Positions 45,885 to 56,587 of a stretch of DNA of 64,000 nt are shown here, piece after piece; the first letter of the stretch is position 1; each line of letters opens with the position of its first letter. The stretch is from JAURVT01 sp049059935. Lineage in GTDB: Bacteria; Actinomycetota; Actinomycetes; Propionibacteriales; Nocardioidaceae. The notes beneath the pieces are model-generated. The model did not search any database. It was not told the origin of the DNA and worked only from the letters and a program-made list of their open reading frames with translations. The stretch covers positions 1-64,000 of the forward strand of contig NZ_JBMGQR010000005.1 of NCBI RefSeq assembly GCF_049059935.1, written 5' to 3'. The position numbers and the translations under genes were made by a program.

Positions 45885-46417
45885 GGTGTCTCCTTCGATG
45901 CGTCGGTGCCGGTGGCCTCGGTGCTGGTGGCGAGGTCGGTGAACAGGCGGGCGACCTCGGGGCCGCCCTCGGGCTCGGTGCAGATCACGAGCACGGTGTC
46001 GTCGCCCGCGATGGTGCCGAGCAGGTTGGCCAGGGCCGCGTGGTCGATCGCCGAGGCGAAGAACTGGGCGGCGCCGGGCGGGGTGCGGAGCACGGCCAGG
46101 TTCGCCGAGCCCTTCGCCGAGACGAGCAGCTCGTTGCACAGGCGTGCCAGTCGCGCGCCGGAGCTGGCCGACTCGCCCCCCGGACGCGGCGTGCGGTCGC
46201 CGCCCTCGCCCGGCACGGCGTACACGAGCCCGCCGGTGGGGTGACGGACGCGCACGGCGTCCAGCTCGACCAGGTCGCGCGACAGCGTGGTCTGCGTGAC
46301 CTGCAGCCCCTGGACGGCCAGCAGCCCGGCCAGCTCGCCCTGCGACCGGACGGGGTGCTGCCCCAGCAGGTCGACGATCAGCTGCTGGCGCGCGGTCTTC
46401 GTCGCCGGGACGGTCAC
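45881..46417 (-). CDS. argR: Arginine repressor
   Basis: A 178-residue ArgR/AhrC-type repressor. The N-terminal winged helix (TARQQLIVDLLGQHPVRSQG, QTTLSRDLVELDAVRVR) binds ARG boxes. The C-terminal hexamerisation domain has RTPPGAAQFFASAID and GTIAGDDTVLVI, with the acidic arginine-binding GDD. The GTG overlaps the argF stop. The gene sits inside the operon it should control, through the double ARG-box-like site before argC. Confidence 0.95.
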   Translation of the reverse strand: MTVPATKTARQQLIVDLLGQHPVRSQGELAGLLAVQGLQVTQTTLSRDLVELDAVRVRHPTGGLVYAVPGEGGDRTPRPGGESASSGARLARLCNELLVSAKGSANLAVLRTPPGAAQFFASAIDHAALANLLGTIAGDDTVLVICTEPEGGPEVARLFTDLATSTEATGTDASKETP

Positions 46418-47333
46418 GACTCCTGCCTCAGGAGCCAGACGAGCAGCGCCTTCTGGGCGTGCAGGCGGTTCTCCGCCTCGTCCCACGCCAGGCTGCGGTC
46501 GCCGTCGAGCAGCTCGGCCTCGATCTCGTAGCCGCGGTAGGCGGGCAGGTCGTGCATGACGGCGGCATCGGGGGCGGCGTGCGCCATCAGCTCGGCGGTC
46601 ACGGCGAACGGCCCGAAGGTCGCGACGCGCGCCTCGCGCTGGTCCTCCTGGCCCATCGAGATCCAGGTGTCGGTCGCCACGGCGGCGGCTCCGGCGACGG
46701 CCTCGACCGCGTCGTGCACGACCGTGACCGACCCGCCCGTGGTGGCCGCCACCTTCTCGGCGTCGGCGACGACGTCGGCCCGCGGGGCGTACGCCTCGGG
46801 GCAGCCGATGCGCACGTGCATCCCGGCGGTGGCACCGGCGAGCAGCCACGAGTGCGCCATGTTGTTGCCGCCGTCGCCCACGTACGCGACGGTCACGCCG
46901 GCGAGGTCGCCGAGGTGCTCGCGGAGCGCCTGCAGGTCGGCGAGCAGCTGGCAGGGGTGGAAGTCGTCGGTGAGCGCGTTGACCACGGGCACCCGGCTCT
47001 CCGAGGCCATCTCGTCGAGGTCGGACTGCTTGAACGTGCGCCAGACGATCGCGGCCACCTGGCGCTCCAGCACCCGGGTGGTGTCGTAGACCGGCTCGCC
47101 GCGTCCGCGCTGGGTGCCGGCCGCGTCGAGGACGACGGCCTGGCCGCCGAGGTCGGCGATGCCGACCGCGAACGACACCCGGGTGCGGGTGGAGGGCTTG
47201 TCGAACATGACCGCGACGGACCGCGGCCCCTCGAGCGGACGCTCGGAGTACGGCGCCGCCTTGAGCGCGATCGCGAGGTCGAGCACCTCGGCCTGCTCGG
47301 CGGGCGTGAGGTCGTCGTCGCGCAGCAGGTGCC

Positions 47334-47337
<4 letters not shown>
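46414..47337 (-). CDS. argF: Ornithine carbamoyltransferase
   Basis: A 307-residue transferase making citrulline from ornithine and carbamoyl phosphate. The carbamoyl-phosphate loop is KPSTRTRVSF, HPCQLLADLQAL is the second signature, and MHDLPAYRGYEIEAELLDG replaces the common HCLPAxRG block in the substrate loop (family members vary here: HDLPA rather than HCLPA). The ATG overlaps the argD stop. Anabolic function is clear from the operon. Confidence 0.96.
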
Positions 47338-48529
<1,192 letters not shown>

Positions 48530-48533
<4 letters not shown>

Positions 48534-49468
48534 GCGTTCCCCCTCAGGGCGGTGCGGACGAGCGTCTCGACGCCGGGCAGCACCTGCGTGCCCACGCCCT
48601 CGTCGGTGAAGATCTCCAGCAGGACGGCGTGCGGCTCGCGTCCGTCGACGACGGTGGCGCGCGGCACGCCCTGCTGCACGGCGCTCAGGCAGGCGCCCAT
48701 CTTGGGCACCATGCCCGACGCCAGCGTCGGCATGATCTCGGCCAGCGACTCCGGGCTGATCTCCTTGATCACGTCGTCGCTGTCGGGCCAGTCGCGGTAC
48801 AGGCCCTCGACGTCGGTGAGCACGAGCAGCTTCTCGGCACCGAGAGCCACGGCCAGCGCCGAGGCGGCGGTGTCGGCGTTGACGTTGTGCACCAGGCCGT
48901 CGTCGTCGGGTGCCACCGACGACACGACGGGGATGCGGCCGGCGTCGATCAGGTCGCGGACGGCCTCGGGACGCACGCCCTTCACCTCGCCCACCAGGCC
49001 GAGGTCGACCTCCTCGCCGTCGACGATGGAGTTGGTGCGCTCGGCGGTGAACAGGCCGGCGTCCTCGCCCGACAGGCCGACGGCCAGCGGGCCGTGCTCG
49101 TTGAGCAGCCCGACGAGCTCTCGTCCGACCTGGCCGACGAGCACCATGCGCACGATCTCCATGGCCTCGGGCGTGGTGACGCGCAGGCCGCCCTTGAACT
49201 CGGACTCGATGCCCACGCGGTCGAGCATGCTGGAGATCTGCGGGCCGCCGCCGTGCACGACGACGGGCTTGAACCCGGCGTAGCGCAGGAACACGATGTC
49301 CTCGGCGAACGCCCGCTTGAGGGTGTCGTCGGTCATCGCGTTGCCGCCGTACTTCACCACGATCGTGCGGCCGTGGTAGCGCTTCATCCAGGGCAGCGCC
49401 TCGGCGAGCGTGACGGCCTTCTCGGTCGCCTTCTTCCAGTCGGCGAGCCCGGTGTCGTCGTCGGTCAT
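48530..49468 (-). CDS. argB: Acetylglutamate kinase
   Basis: A 312-residue amino-acid kinase phosphorylating N-acetylglutamate. KYGGNAMTDD (phosphate loop), VVHGGGPQISSMLDRVGI, GLSGEDAGLFTAER and GGMVPKM-like SGMVPKMGACLSAV are conserved. The N-terminal helix extension (~30 residues before IVVKYGG) is typical of arginine-feedback-inhibited enzymes. The ATG has AGGAAA eight bases upstream; argJ ends 11 bases before it. Confidence 0.96.
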
Positions 49469-49479
49469 GTCTGCTTTCC

Positions 49480-50631
49480 TCAGCTCGAGTACGCGGAGTT
49501 CTCGTGGACGTAGGCGTGCGTCAGGTCGTTGGTCCAGACCGTCGCGCTCGCGTCCCCGGACTTCAGGTCGATGGTCACCGTGACGTCGCGCGCCTCGAGG
49601 TCGACGCCGTCGGGCGACTCCCCCGGCCCGCTCTGCCGGCACACCCAGACGCCGTTCAGCGCGACGTCGAGGTCGGCGGGGTCGAAGGCCGCACCGGTGG
49701 TGCCGACCGAGGCGAGGATGCGTCCCCAGTTGGGGTCCTTGCCGAAGATCGCGCACTTGAACAGGTTGCTGCGGGCCACCGAGCGGGCGGCCTCGACGGC
49801 GTCGGCCTCGTCGGCGGCGTTCACCACCTCGATCGCGATCTCGTGGTCGGCGCCCTCGGCGTCGGCGAGCAGCTGCATCGCGAGGTCGTGGCAGACGCCC
49901 GTCATCGCCTCGGTGAACGCGGCGTGGTCGGGCGTCGTCCCCGACGACCCCGACGCCATGAGCAGCACGGTGTCGTTGGTGGACTGGCAGCCGTCGGAGT
50001 CGAGCCGGTCGAAGGTGCGTGCGGTGGCCGCGCGCAGCGACTCGTCGAGCTGGGCCGACGTCAGCTCGGCGTCGGTGGTGATGACGACGAGCATGGTGGC
50101 CAGCGCGGGCGCGAGCATGCCGGCGCCCTTGGCCATCGCGCCGATCGTCCAGCCGTCGCCGGCGTGGGTGGCCGTCTTGGCCACGGTGTCGGTGGTCATG
50201 ATCGCGCGGGCGGCGTCGTCACCGCCCTCGGGCGACGCGGCGTCCAGCGCGCTCGCGACGCCGGCGAGCAGCACGTCGCGGTCGTTGAGCAGTCCGATCA
50301 GCCCGGTGGAGCAGACCTGCACCTCCACGGCACCGACGCCCAGTCGCTCGGCGGCGAGCTCGGCGGTGCGGTGGGTGGTGGCGAAGCCCTCGGAGCCGGT
50401 GTAGCAGTTGGCGCCGCCGGAGTTGAGCACGACGGCGCGCGCGCCGCCCGAGGCGATCGCCTGCTCGCTCCAGAGCACCGGGTTCGCCTTGCACCGGTTG
50501 GACGTGAAGACGGCGGCCGCGGACGCGAGCGGGCCGGTGTTGACCACGACGGCGACGTCGGGGCTGCCCGACGGCTTGAGGCCCGCGGTGACGCCGGCCG
50601 CGCTGAACCCCTGCGGGGCGGTGACGCTCAC
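49480..50631 (-). CDS. argJ: Glutamate N-acetyltransferase (ornithine acetyltransferase)
   Basis: A 383-residue self-cleaving enzyme that recycles acetyl groups from acetylornithine to glutamate. The cleavage region reads AMAKGAGMLAPALATMLVVI; the threonine of ATML becomes the new N-terminus and nucleophile. NSGGANCYTG and FGKDPNWGRILASVG are also conserved. The GTG overlaps the argC stop. Because no argA or argE is present here, this supplies the acetyl cycle. Confidence 0.96.
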   Translation of the reverse strand: MSVTAPQGFSAAGVTAGLKPSGSPDVAVVVNTGPLASAAAVFTSNRCKANPVLWSEQAIASGGARAVVLNSGGANCYTGSEGFATTHRTAELAAERLGVGAVEVQVCSTGLIGLLNDRDVLLAGVASALDAASPEGGDDAARAIMTTDTVAKTATHAGDGWTIGAMAKGAGMLAPALATMLVVITTDAELTSAQLDESLRAATARTFDRLDSDGCQSTNDTVLLMASGSSGTTPDHAAFTEAMTGVCHDLAMQLLADAEGADHEIAIEVVNAADEADAVEAARSVARSNLFKCAIFGKDPNWGRILASVGTTGAAFDPADLDVALNGVWVCRQSGPGESPDGVDLEARDVTVTIDLKSGDASATVWTNDLTHAYVHENSAYSS

Positions 50632-51668
50632 GGCGCGATCCCCGCGACGGGCAGACCGGTGACCTCGGGCAGGCCCAGGGCGAGGTTCATCGACTGGATG
50701 GCTCCGCCCGCGGTGCCCTTGGTGAGGTTGTCGATCGCGCCGACCGCGACGAGGCGGTCGGTGCGCGGGTCGACGACTGCCTGGACGTGGACGGTGTTGG
50801 CGCCGATGGTCGACTGCGTCTGCGGCCAGCGGCCCTCGGGCAGCAGGTGCACGAACGGCTCGTCGGCGTAGGCCTTCTCGTAGGAGGCGCGCACGTCGGC
50901 CGCGCCGACGCCGGGGTTCAGCGGCACGGTGCAGGTGGCCAGGATGCCGCGTGCGGTGGGCGCGAGCACGGGCGTGAACGACACGCGTGGGTTCGCGGCG
51001 CCGGCGACGCGCAGGTTCTGCTCGATCTCGGGGGTGTGCCGGTGCACGCCGCCCACGCCGTAGGCGCTGAGCTGGCCCATCACCTCGGCGCCCATCAGGT
51101 TCGGCTTGAGCGCCCGTCCGGCGCCCGACGTGCCGGTGGCGGCGACGACGGTGACGTCGCCCGTCACGAGGTCGTCGCGGACGGCCGGGAGCAGCGAGAG
51201 GGTGGACACCGTCGGGAAGCAGCCGGGCACCGCGATGCGGCGGGCACCGGCGAGCGCCTCGCGTCCGCCGGGCAGCTCGGGCAGCCCGTAGGGCCAGGTG
51301 CCGGCGTGCTCGCCGCCGTAGAACTGGGTCCAGTCCTCGGCGCTCCGGAGCCGGAAGTCGGCGCCGCAGTCGATGACGAGGACGTCGGGGCCGAGGTCGG
51401 CGGTGACCTGCGCGGACGCGCCGTGCGGCAGCCCGAGGAAGACGACGTCGTGGCCGGCCAGCGTCTCGGGCGTGGTCTCGGCCAGCACGCGCTCGGCCAG
51501 CGGCACCAGGTGCGGGTGGTGCTCGCCCAGCGTCGTCCCGGCGCTCGACCCGGCGGTCAGCGTGCCGATCTCGACGCCCGGGTGCCCGAGCAGCAGCCGC
51601 AGCACCTCGCCGCCGGCGTACCCGCTCGCTCCCGCGACCGCGACCATCACTGTCTGTGAGTCCGTCAT
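50628..51668 (-). CDS. argC: N-acetyl-gamma-glutamyl-phosphate reductase
   Basis: A 346-residue NADPH-dependent reductase. VAVAGASGYAGGEVLRLL binds NADPH, and VPGCFPTVSTLSLLPAV holds the catalytic cysteine in the family signature. GVHRHTPEIEQNL provides the histidine. ATG 51668 is preferred; ATG 51674 lies inside a putative ARG box. TACTAT at 51678-51673 fits a -10 box that would put the transcript start at about the ATG, so the mRNA may be leaderless. It is the first gene of argCJBDFRGH. Confidence 0.94.
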   Translation of the reverse strand: MTDSQTVMVAVAGASGYAGGEVLRLLLGHPGVEIGTLTAGSSAGTTLGEHHPHLVPLAERVLAETTPETLAGHDVVFLGLPHGASAQVTADLGPDVLVIDCGADFRLRSAEDWTQFYGGEHAGTWPYGLPELPGGREALAGARRIAVPGCFPTVSTLSLLPAVRDDLVTGDVTVVAATGTSGAGRALKPNLMGAEVMGQLSAYGVGGVHRHTPEIEQNLRVAGAANPRVSFTPVLAPTARGILATCTVPLNPGVGAADVRASYEKAYADEPFVHLLPEGRWPQTQSTIGANTVHVQAVVDPRTDRLVAVGAIDNLTKGTAGGAIQSMNLALGLPEVTGLPVAGIAP

Positions 51669-51669
51669 C

Positions 51670-51703
51670 TGCATAGTATTTCAGGGTTGTGAATGACTAT
51701 GCA
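51670..51703 (-). promoter_or_regulatory. Double ARG-box-like operator of the arg operon
   Basis: On the minus strand TGCATAGTCATTCA (51703-51690) and, after six bases, TGAAATACTATGCA (51683-51670) form an inverted pair matching at 12 of 14 positions. The half-site TGCATA-n-n-ATTCA resembles known ArgR boxes. It overlaps the probable -10 element and lies two bases before the argC ATG, so ArgR binding would block transcription. Confidence 0.8.
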
Positions 51704-51727
51704 AACCCGTGCCGGCCCCGGCGTGTT

Positions 51728-51781
51728 GAGGTCCGAGCTGTTCGACGCATCAGCACTGAAGCGTTGGACAACCCGGACCTC
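51728..51781. terminator. Long hairpin after pheT
   Basis: GAGGTCCG and CGGACCTC form the outer stem, and TGTTCGACGC with GCGTTGGACA (8 of 10 pairs) an inner one. It lies 20 bases beyond the pheT stop and before the arg promoter. No T-run follows, so it may need Rho or act as an mRNA 3' end. Confidence 0.45.
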
Positions 51782-51800
51782 GACGGGAGGTGCAGGCGGG

Positions 51801-54293
51801 TCAGGTGCGCTGGACGGCGCCGGTGGTGCGGACGGCCTCGGCGACGGCGGCCTCGCGGGTCGCGGTGATCTCCTCGTCGGAGAGGGTGCGGTCGGGGGCG
51901 CGGAGGCGCAGCGCAAACGCCAGCGACTTCTGGCCCTCAGGCACGGGGTGGCCGGTGTAGACGTCGAACAGGCGCACGGACTCCAGCAGGTCTCCCCCGC
52001 CGGCCGTCAGCGCCGCGGCGACGTCGACGGCGGCCACCGAGGCGTCGACGACGAGCGCCACGTCCTCCTTGGCCACCGGGAACACCGAGTACGGCTCGGG
52101 ACGGACGCCGCCCGGCGCCGCGTCGAGGATCGCGTCGAGGTCGACCTCGGCGGCGACGCTGCGTGCCGGGAGGTCGAACGCGCGGCACACCCGCGGGTGC
52201 AGCTCGCCGGCGTGGCCGACGACCGCGCCGTCGACGACGAGCTCGGCGCAGCGTCCCGGGTGCCAGGGCGCCAGCGAGGCCGGTCGGGCCTGGACCTCGA
52301 CGCCCGCCAGGCGGGCCACCTCGCGCACCACGTCGATCGGGTCGGCCCACGAGACCGGTCGGGCCGGCCCCCACCAGCCGGCGGGCTCGCGGTCGCCGGC
52401 CAGGACGACGCCGAGGTGCAGCGGCTGCGCGGGCAGGGCGGCGTCGAGGGCCGCCACCTGCTCGGGCGTGGGGCGCTGGTCGACGCCGTACACGGGCGCG
52501 ACGGCGTCCTGCGCGCCGAGGAACACCGGCGACGTCTCGTACAGCGCCACCTGCTCCTGGCCGCGGCTGACGTTGCGGGCGGCGGCGTGGAGCAGCCCGG
52601 GCAGCAGCGTGGAGACGAGCCCCGGCTCCTGCGCCGACAGCGGGTTCTCGAGCAGCACGAGGTCGCGGCGCGAGTCGTCGGCGGGCAGACCGAGCAGGTC
52701 GAGGTCGGCGGTGCCGAGGAACGGGAACACCATCGCCTCGGTGAGCCCGGCGCCGGCCAGGCCCCTGCCGGCCAGACGGCGCAGGCGCTGGCGACGGGTG
52801 AGCCCGCGTCCCGACGGGGCCACGGGAAGGACCGACGGCACCCGGTCGTACCCGACGACGCGCAGCACCTCCTCGACCAGGTCGTAGGGGTCGGTGAGGT
52901 CGGGGCGCCAGGTGGGCGGCACGACCGACAGGAGCCCGTCGGTGCCCGAGCCCTCGACGGCGCAGCCGTTGGCGCGCAGCGCGTCGGCGGCGTCCTCGCC
53001 CTTGACGGCGATGCCGGTGACGGCGGCGGGCAGCACCGGGTTCAGCTCGATGGTGGGCATCGACGGCGCGGAGCCGACGACGGTCTCCCCCGGCTCGGCA
53101 GTGGCGCCGCCGTGCTCGACGAGGAGGTCCACGACGCGCTGCGCGGCGAACCGCGGCAGCGCGGGGTCGACACCGCGCTCGAAGCGCTTGGAGGCCTCGG
53201 ACGGCAGCCGGTGCAGGCGTGCGGTGCGCGCGATGCCCGACGGGGCGAAGTGCGCGGCCTCGACGACGACGGAGGTCGTGGTGCCGCTCAGCTCGGTGTG
53301 CTCGCCACCCATCACGCCGGCCAGGCCGATCGGGCCCGAGTCGTCGCAGATGAGCAGGTCGTCGGCCGAGACGTCGCGGACCTGGCCGTCGAGCGTGGTG
53401 AGCTTCTCGCCCTCGGTGGCCCGGCGGACGACGATGCCGCCCTGCAGGTGGTCGCGGTCGTACCCGTGGATCGGCTGGCCCAGCTCGAGCATCACGTAGT
53501 TGGTGACGTCGACGGCCAGGGAGATCGGACGCATGCCGGCGAGCTGCAGGCGGCGCGACATCCACGACGGCGTGGGACGCGACGCGTCGAGACCCGTCAC
53601 GGTGCGCGCCACGAAGACCGGGCACGCGTCGGGTGCCTCGACGGCGACGGGCCACGCCTCGCCCGTCGCGTCGGGCACGGGGAGCTCGGCCGGGTCGGTG
53701 AACGGGACGCCGTAGCCCAGTGCCGCGTCGCGGGCGACGCCGCGGATCGACAGCGCGTAGGCGCGGTCGGGGTTGACCTCGAGGTCGAGGACGTCCTCGC
53801 GCAGGCCGAGCAGCGTCGGCACGTCGTCGCCGGGCTCGGCCGAGCCGGGGGCGAGCACCAGGATGCCGTCGTGGTCGTCGCCGAGGTCGAGCTCGCGGGT
53901 GGAGCAGATCATGCCGTCCGACACGTGGCCGTACGTCTTGCGCGCGGCGATCGCGAAGCCGCCGGGCAGGACGGTGCCGGGCAGGCTGACCACCACGAGG
54001 TCGCCGGGGCCGAAGTTGTGGGCGCCGCAGACGATGCCGCGGGCGCCGTTCTCGTCGTTGTGCTCAGGACCGACGTCGACGCGGCACCAGTTCACGGTCT
54101 TGCCGTTGGAGTGCTCCTCGGGCTCGGCGGTGAGCACGCGGCCCACGACGAGCGGCCCGGTGACGTCGCCGCCGACGCGGTCGACCTCCTCGAGCTTGAG
54201 GTCGAGCATGGTGAGCCGGTCGGCGAGGTCGTCGACGGACAGGTCGTCGGGCAGCGCGACGTGCTCGCGGAGCCAGCTGACGGGGACGCGCAT
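51801..54293 (-). CDS. pheT: Phenylalanine-tRNA ligase beta subunit
   Basis: An 830-residue subunit of the (alpha-beta)2 synthetase. The N-terminal tRNA-binding EMAP-II-like domain (about 40-155, CGAHNF, GVLP-type LPGGFAIA) is followed by B3/B4 editing, B5 with VTNYVMLELGQPIHGYD, core domains and a C-terminal anticodon-binding FDX-ACB domain (YSVFPVAKEDVALVVD to RLRAPDRTLSDEEI). It overlaps pheS by one base (TGATG). Length is standard. Confidence 0.97.
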   Translation of the reverse strand: MRVPVSWLREHVALPDDLSVDDLADRLTMLDLKLEEVDRVGGDVTGPLVVGRVLTAEPEEHSNGKTVNWCRVDVGPEHNDENGARGIVCGAHNFGPGDLVVVSLPGTVLPGGFAIAARKTYGHVSDGMICSTRELDLGDDHDGILVLAPGSAEPGDDVPTLLGLREDVLDLEVNPDRAYALSIRGVARDAALGYGVPFTDPAELPVPDATGEAWPVAVEAPDACPVFVARTVTGLDASRPTPSWMSRRLQLAGMRPISLAVDVTNYVMLELGQPIHGYDRDHLQGGIVVRRATEGEKLTTLDGQVRDVSADDLLICDDSGPIGLAGVMGGEHTELSGTTTSVVVEAAHFAPSGIARTARLHRLPSEASKRFERGVDPALPRFAAQRVVDLLVEHGGATAEPGETVVGSAPSMPTIELNPVLPAAVTGIAVKGEDAADALRANGCAVEGSGTDGLLSVVPPTWRPDLTDPYDLVEEVLRVVGYDRVPSVLPVAPSGRGLTRRQRLRRLAGRGLAGAGLTEAMVFPFLGTADLDLLGLPADDSRRDLVLLENPLSAQEPGLVSTLLPGLLHAAARNVSRGQEQVALYETSPVFLGAQDAVAPVYGVDQRPTPEQVAALDAALPAQPLHLGVVLAGDREPAGWWGPARPVSWADPIDVVREVARLAGVEVQARPASLAPWHPGRCAELVVDGAVVGHAGELHPRVCRAFDLPARSVAAEVDLDAILDAAPGGVRPEPYSVFPVAKEDVALVVDASVAAVDVAAALTAGGGDLLESVRLFDVYTGHPVPEGQKSLAFALRLRAPDRTLSDEEITATREAAVAEAVRTTGAVQRT

Positions 54294-55396
54294 CAGATCT
54301 CCCAACCGAAGGGCGCGGGGAAGCGGACGTCTCCGTCGACCATGGCGCGGATGTCGGCGACGCCGCTCATCAGCATCAGGCTGCGGTCCAGGCCCATGCC
54401 GAAGGCGAAGCCTGAGTACCGCTCGGGGTCGACGCCGCAGGCGATCAGGACGCGCGGGTTCATCACGCCGCAGCCGCCCCACTCGATCCAGGCCTCGCCG
54501 CGGCAGGTGCGGCACGTCGAGAGGGCCGGCTCCTCGCCACCGCACACCGGGCAGAGGAAGTCGACCTCCGCGCTCGGCTCGGTGAACGGGAAGTACGACG
54601 GACGGAACCGCGTGACGACGCCCGGGCCGAACAGCTCGCGCGCGAAGTGGTCGAGCGTGCCCTTCAGGTGGGCCATGCTCAGGCCCTCCCCGACGGCCAT
54701 GCCCTCGACCTGGCGGAAAACCGGGGTGTGGGTGGCGTCGAGCTCGTCGGTGCGGAACACGCGCCCGGGGCAGACGACGAAGACGGGCGGCTCGCGGTCG
54801 AGCAGGGTGCGGGCCTGCACCGGCGACGTGTGGGTGCGCAGCACGCGGGCGGCGCTCGCGGGCGAGAGCCAGAAGGTGTCCTGCATCGTGCGCGCGGGGT
54901 GGTCGGGGCCGAGGTTGAGCGCGTCGAAGTTGAGCCACTCGGCCTCGACCTCGGGGCCCTCGGCGACCTCCCAGCCCATCGCGACGAAGATGTCGGCGAC
55001 GCGCTCCTCGACGGTGCGCAGCGGGTGACGCGACCCGCGCGGGCGGCGGTCGGTGGGGAGCGTGACGTCCACGGCCTCCTCGACGAGGATGCGCTGCTCG
55101 TGCTCGGCCTCCAGCACCGTGGTGCGCTCGGCGAGGGCCTTGCTGACGGCGCCCCGCGCCTGTCCGACGCGCTTGCCGGCGTCCTTGCGGGCCTGCGGGG
55201 GCAGCGCGCCGATCTCGCGGTTGGCCAGGGCCAGCGGCGAGCGGTCGCCGACGTGGTCGGTGCGGGCGGCCTTGAGCTCGTCGAGGTCGGACGCGGCGGC
55301 GACGGCGGCCAGCGCGGCGTCACGCATCGCCTCGACCTCGTCGGCCTTGAGCGGGGTGACCTCGACGGGGTCGTAGTCGGTGTTGGGGCCGGACAT
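54293..55396 (-). CDS. pheS: Phenylalanine-tRNA ligase alpha subunit
   Basis: A 367-residue catalytic subunit. An N-terminal coiled-coil tRNA arm (about 15-105) leads to class-II motif 1 and 2 (FRQVEGMAVGEGLSMAHLKG, RFRPSYFPFTEPSAEVDF) and motif 3 (GFAFGMGLDRSLML). Two C-x2-C pairs (CPVC and CRTC) form a zinc-knuckle insert before WIEWGGCG, as in several other bacteria. The ATG has GAGGAAGG five bases upstream. No T-box leader is seen in the 97-bp upstream gap. Confidence 0.97.
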   Translation of the reverse strand: MSGPNTDYDPVEVTPLKADEVEAMRDAALAAVAAASDLDELKAARTDHVGDRSPLALANREIGALPPQARKDAGKRVGQARGAVSKALAERTTVLEAEHEQRILVEEAVDVTLPTDRRPRGSRHPLRTVEERVADIFVAMGWEVAEGPEVEAEWLNFDALNLGPDHPARTMQDTFWLSPASAARVLRTHTSPVQARTLLDREPPVFVVCPGRVFRTDELDATHTPVFRQVEGMAVGEGLSMAHLKGTLDHFARELFGPGVVTRFRPSYFPFTEPSAEVDFLCPVCGGEEPALSTCRTCRGEAWIEWGGCGVMNPRVLIACGVDPERYSGFAFGMGLDRSLMLMSGVADIRAMVDGDVRFPAPFGWEI

Positions 55397-55493
55397 GCAC
55401 GCCTTCCTCGGCTCGCGGGTGCCACCTGCGTCGCGGCGACCCGCCAAGTCTAGGAAGCCGACCGCCCCGCGGGCGACCGGGTATCGGGCGGCG

Positions 55494-56558
55494 TCAGTCG
55501 CGCATCGTGTCGGGCTCGTTGACGGGGAGCCAGACGTCGATGCGCGCGCCGCCGCCGTCGGCCTCGCCGATGGCGACCTCGCCGTCGTGGCCGTCGACGA
55601 TGCCCTTGACGATGAACAGCCCGAGGCCGCTGCCGCCGCGCTCGCCGGACTTCCAGAACCGGGTGAAGACGCGGCTGCGGATGTCGGGGTCGATGCCCGG
55701 GCCGTGGTCCGTGACGGTGAGGACGGCCCCGCCGCGTCCGTCGGTCGGCACCCGCACGGCCACCTCGCCCAGGCCGTGGCCGTGACGCAGCGCGTTCTCG
55801 ACGAGGTTGGTGACCACCTGCGTGAGTCGGTCGGAGTCGGCCCACACGTCGGGCACGCCGTCGTCGACGCTCACCGTGCCGCTCGTGGCACCGCCCGCGG
55901 CGATGTTGTCGAGCACACGCTGCACCAGCACGGGCAGGTCGACCAGGGCCGGTCGCAGCGTGAGGCGTCCGGAGTCGATCCGGGCCGCGTCGAGCAGCTC
56001 GGTGATGAGGCGGCTGAGCCGGTCGGCGTCGCTGTCGACGGTCTCGAGCATCAGCTGGCGCTGCTCGTCGGAGAATCGGGACCACTTCTTGAGCAGCGTC
56101 GAGGTGAATCCCTTGACGCCCGTCAGCGGCGAGCGCAGCTCGTGCGCGACGGTGGCGACGAGGTCGGATCGCTCGCGGTCGCGTCGGGCGCGGGCCCGAG
56201 CCGTGCGCAGGCTCAGCACCAGCCGTCCGACCTCGCCGAGCGGCACGTCGCGCACGAGCGAGCCGGTCATGAGCAGCTCGGTGCCGCCGGGGGTGAACCA
56301 GCTCTGCTCGGCGAGCGCGGTACGGGACGCGAAGCCGTCGTAGGGCTTGGTGCAGTCGAACCACTGGTTGCCCTGGAGGTCGCCGAGCGGCACCGCGTCG
56401 CGCACATGGCGGCCGACGAGGTCCTCGCGACGGGCACCGAGCATCCGGCAGGCCATGTCGTTGACGCCCTCGACGACGCCGTCCGCCCCGGCGACCACCA
56501 CGCCGTCCGGGAACTGGTCGAGGTACGGCATGGCCGTCACGATAGTGGGATCAGTCAC
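55494..56558 (-). CDS. PAS-containing sensor histidine kinase
   Basis: A 354-residue cytoplasmic kinase with no membrane helix. The PAS domain (about 10-115) has FPDGVVVAGADGVVEGVNDMA. The HisKA box is VATVAHELRSPLTGVKGFTS with phospho-acceptor His139, and the HATPase_c domain has TNLVENALRHG, DHGPGID and GGSGLGLFIVKGI. No response-regulator gene is next to it, so it is an orphan. GTG at 56558 is chosen. It lies between the rRNA methyltransferase and pheS genes, which is a common actinobacterial arrangement. Confidence 0.9.
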   Translation of the reverse strand: MTDPTIVTAMPYLDQFPDGVVVAGADGVVEGVNDMACRMLGARREDLVGRHVRDAVPLGDLQGNQWFDCTKPYDGFASRTALAEQSWFTPGGTELLMTGSLVRDVPLGEVGRLVLSLRTARARARRDRERSDLVATVAHELRSPLTGVKGFTSTLLKKWSRFSDEQRQLMLETVDSDADRLSRLITELLDAARIDSGRLTLRPALVDLPVLVQRVLDNIAAGGATSGTVSVDDGVPDVWADSDRLTQVVTNLVENALRHGHGLGEVAVRVPTDGRGGAVLTVTDHGPGIDPDIRSRVFTRFWKSGERGGSGLGLFIVKGIVDGHDGEVAIGEADGGGARIDVWLPVNEPDTMRD

Positions 56559-56587
56559 GTTCGTCCTGTCGGCGACGATCCGCGGGA

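Noticed and set aside
54480..54560. The zinc-knuckle insert in PheS as an unusual novelty.
   Set aside because: Paired C-x2-C motifs before the W-I-E segment occur in PheS of other bacteria.
51693..55028. A plus-strand open frame of over 1,100 codons opposite pheT/pheS.
   Set aside because: It is antisense to two unmistakable tRNA-synthetase genes, has low-complexity composition from GC-rich codon shadows, and matches no family.
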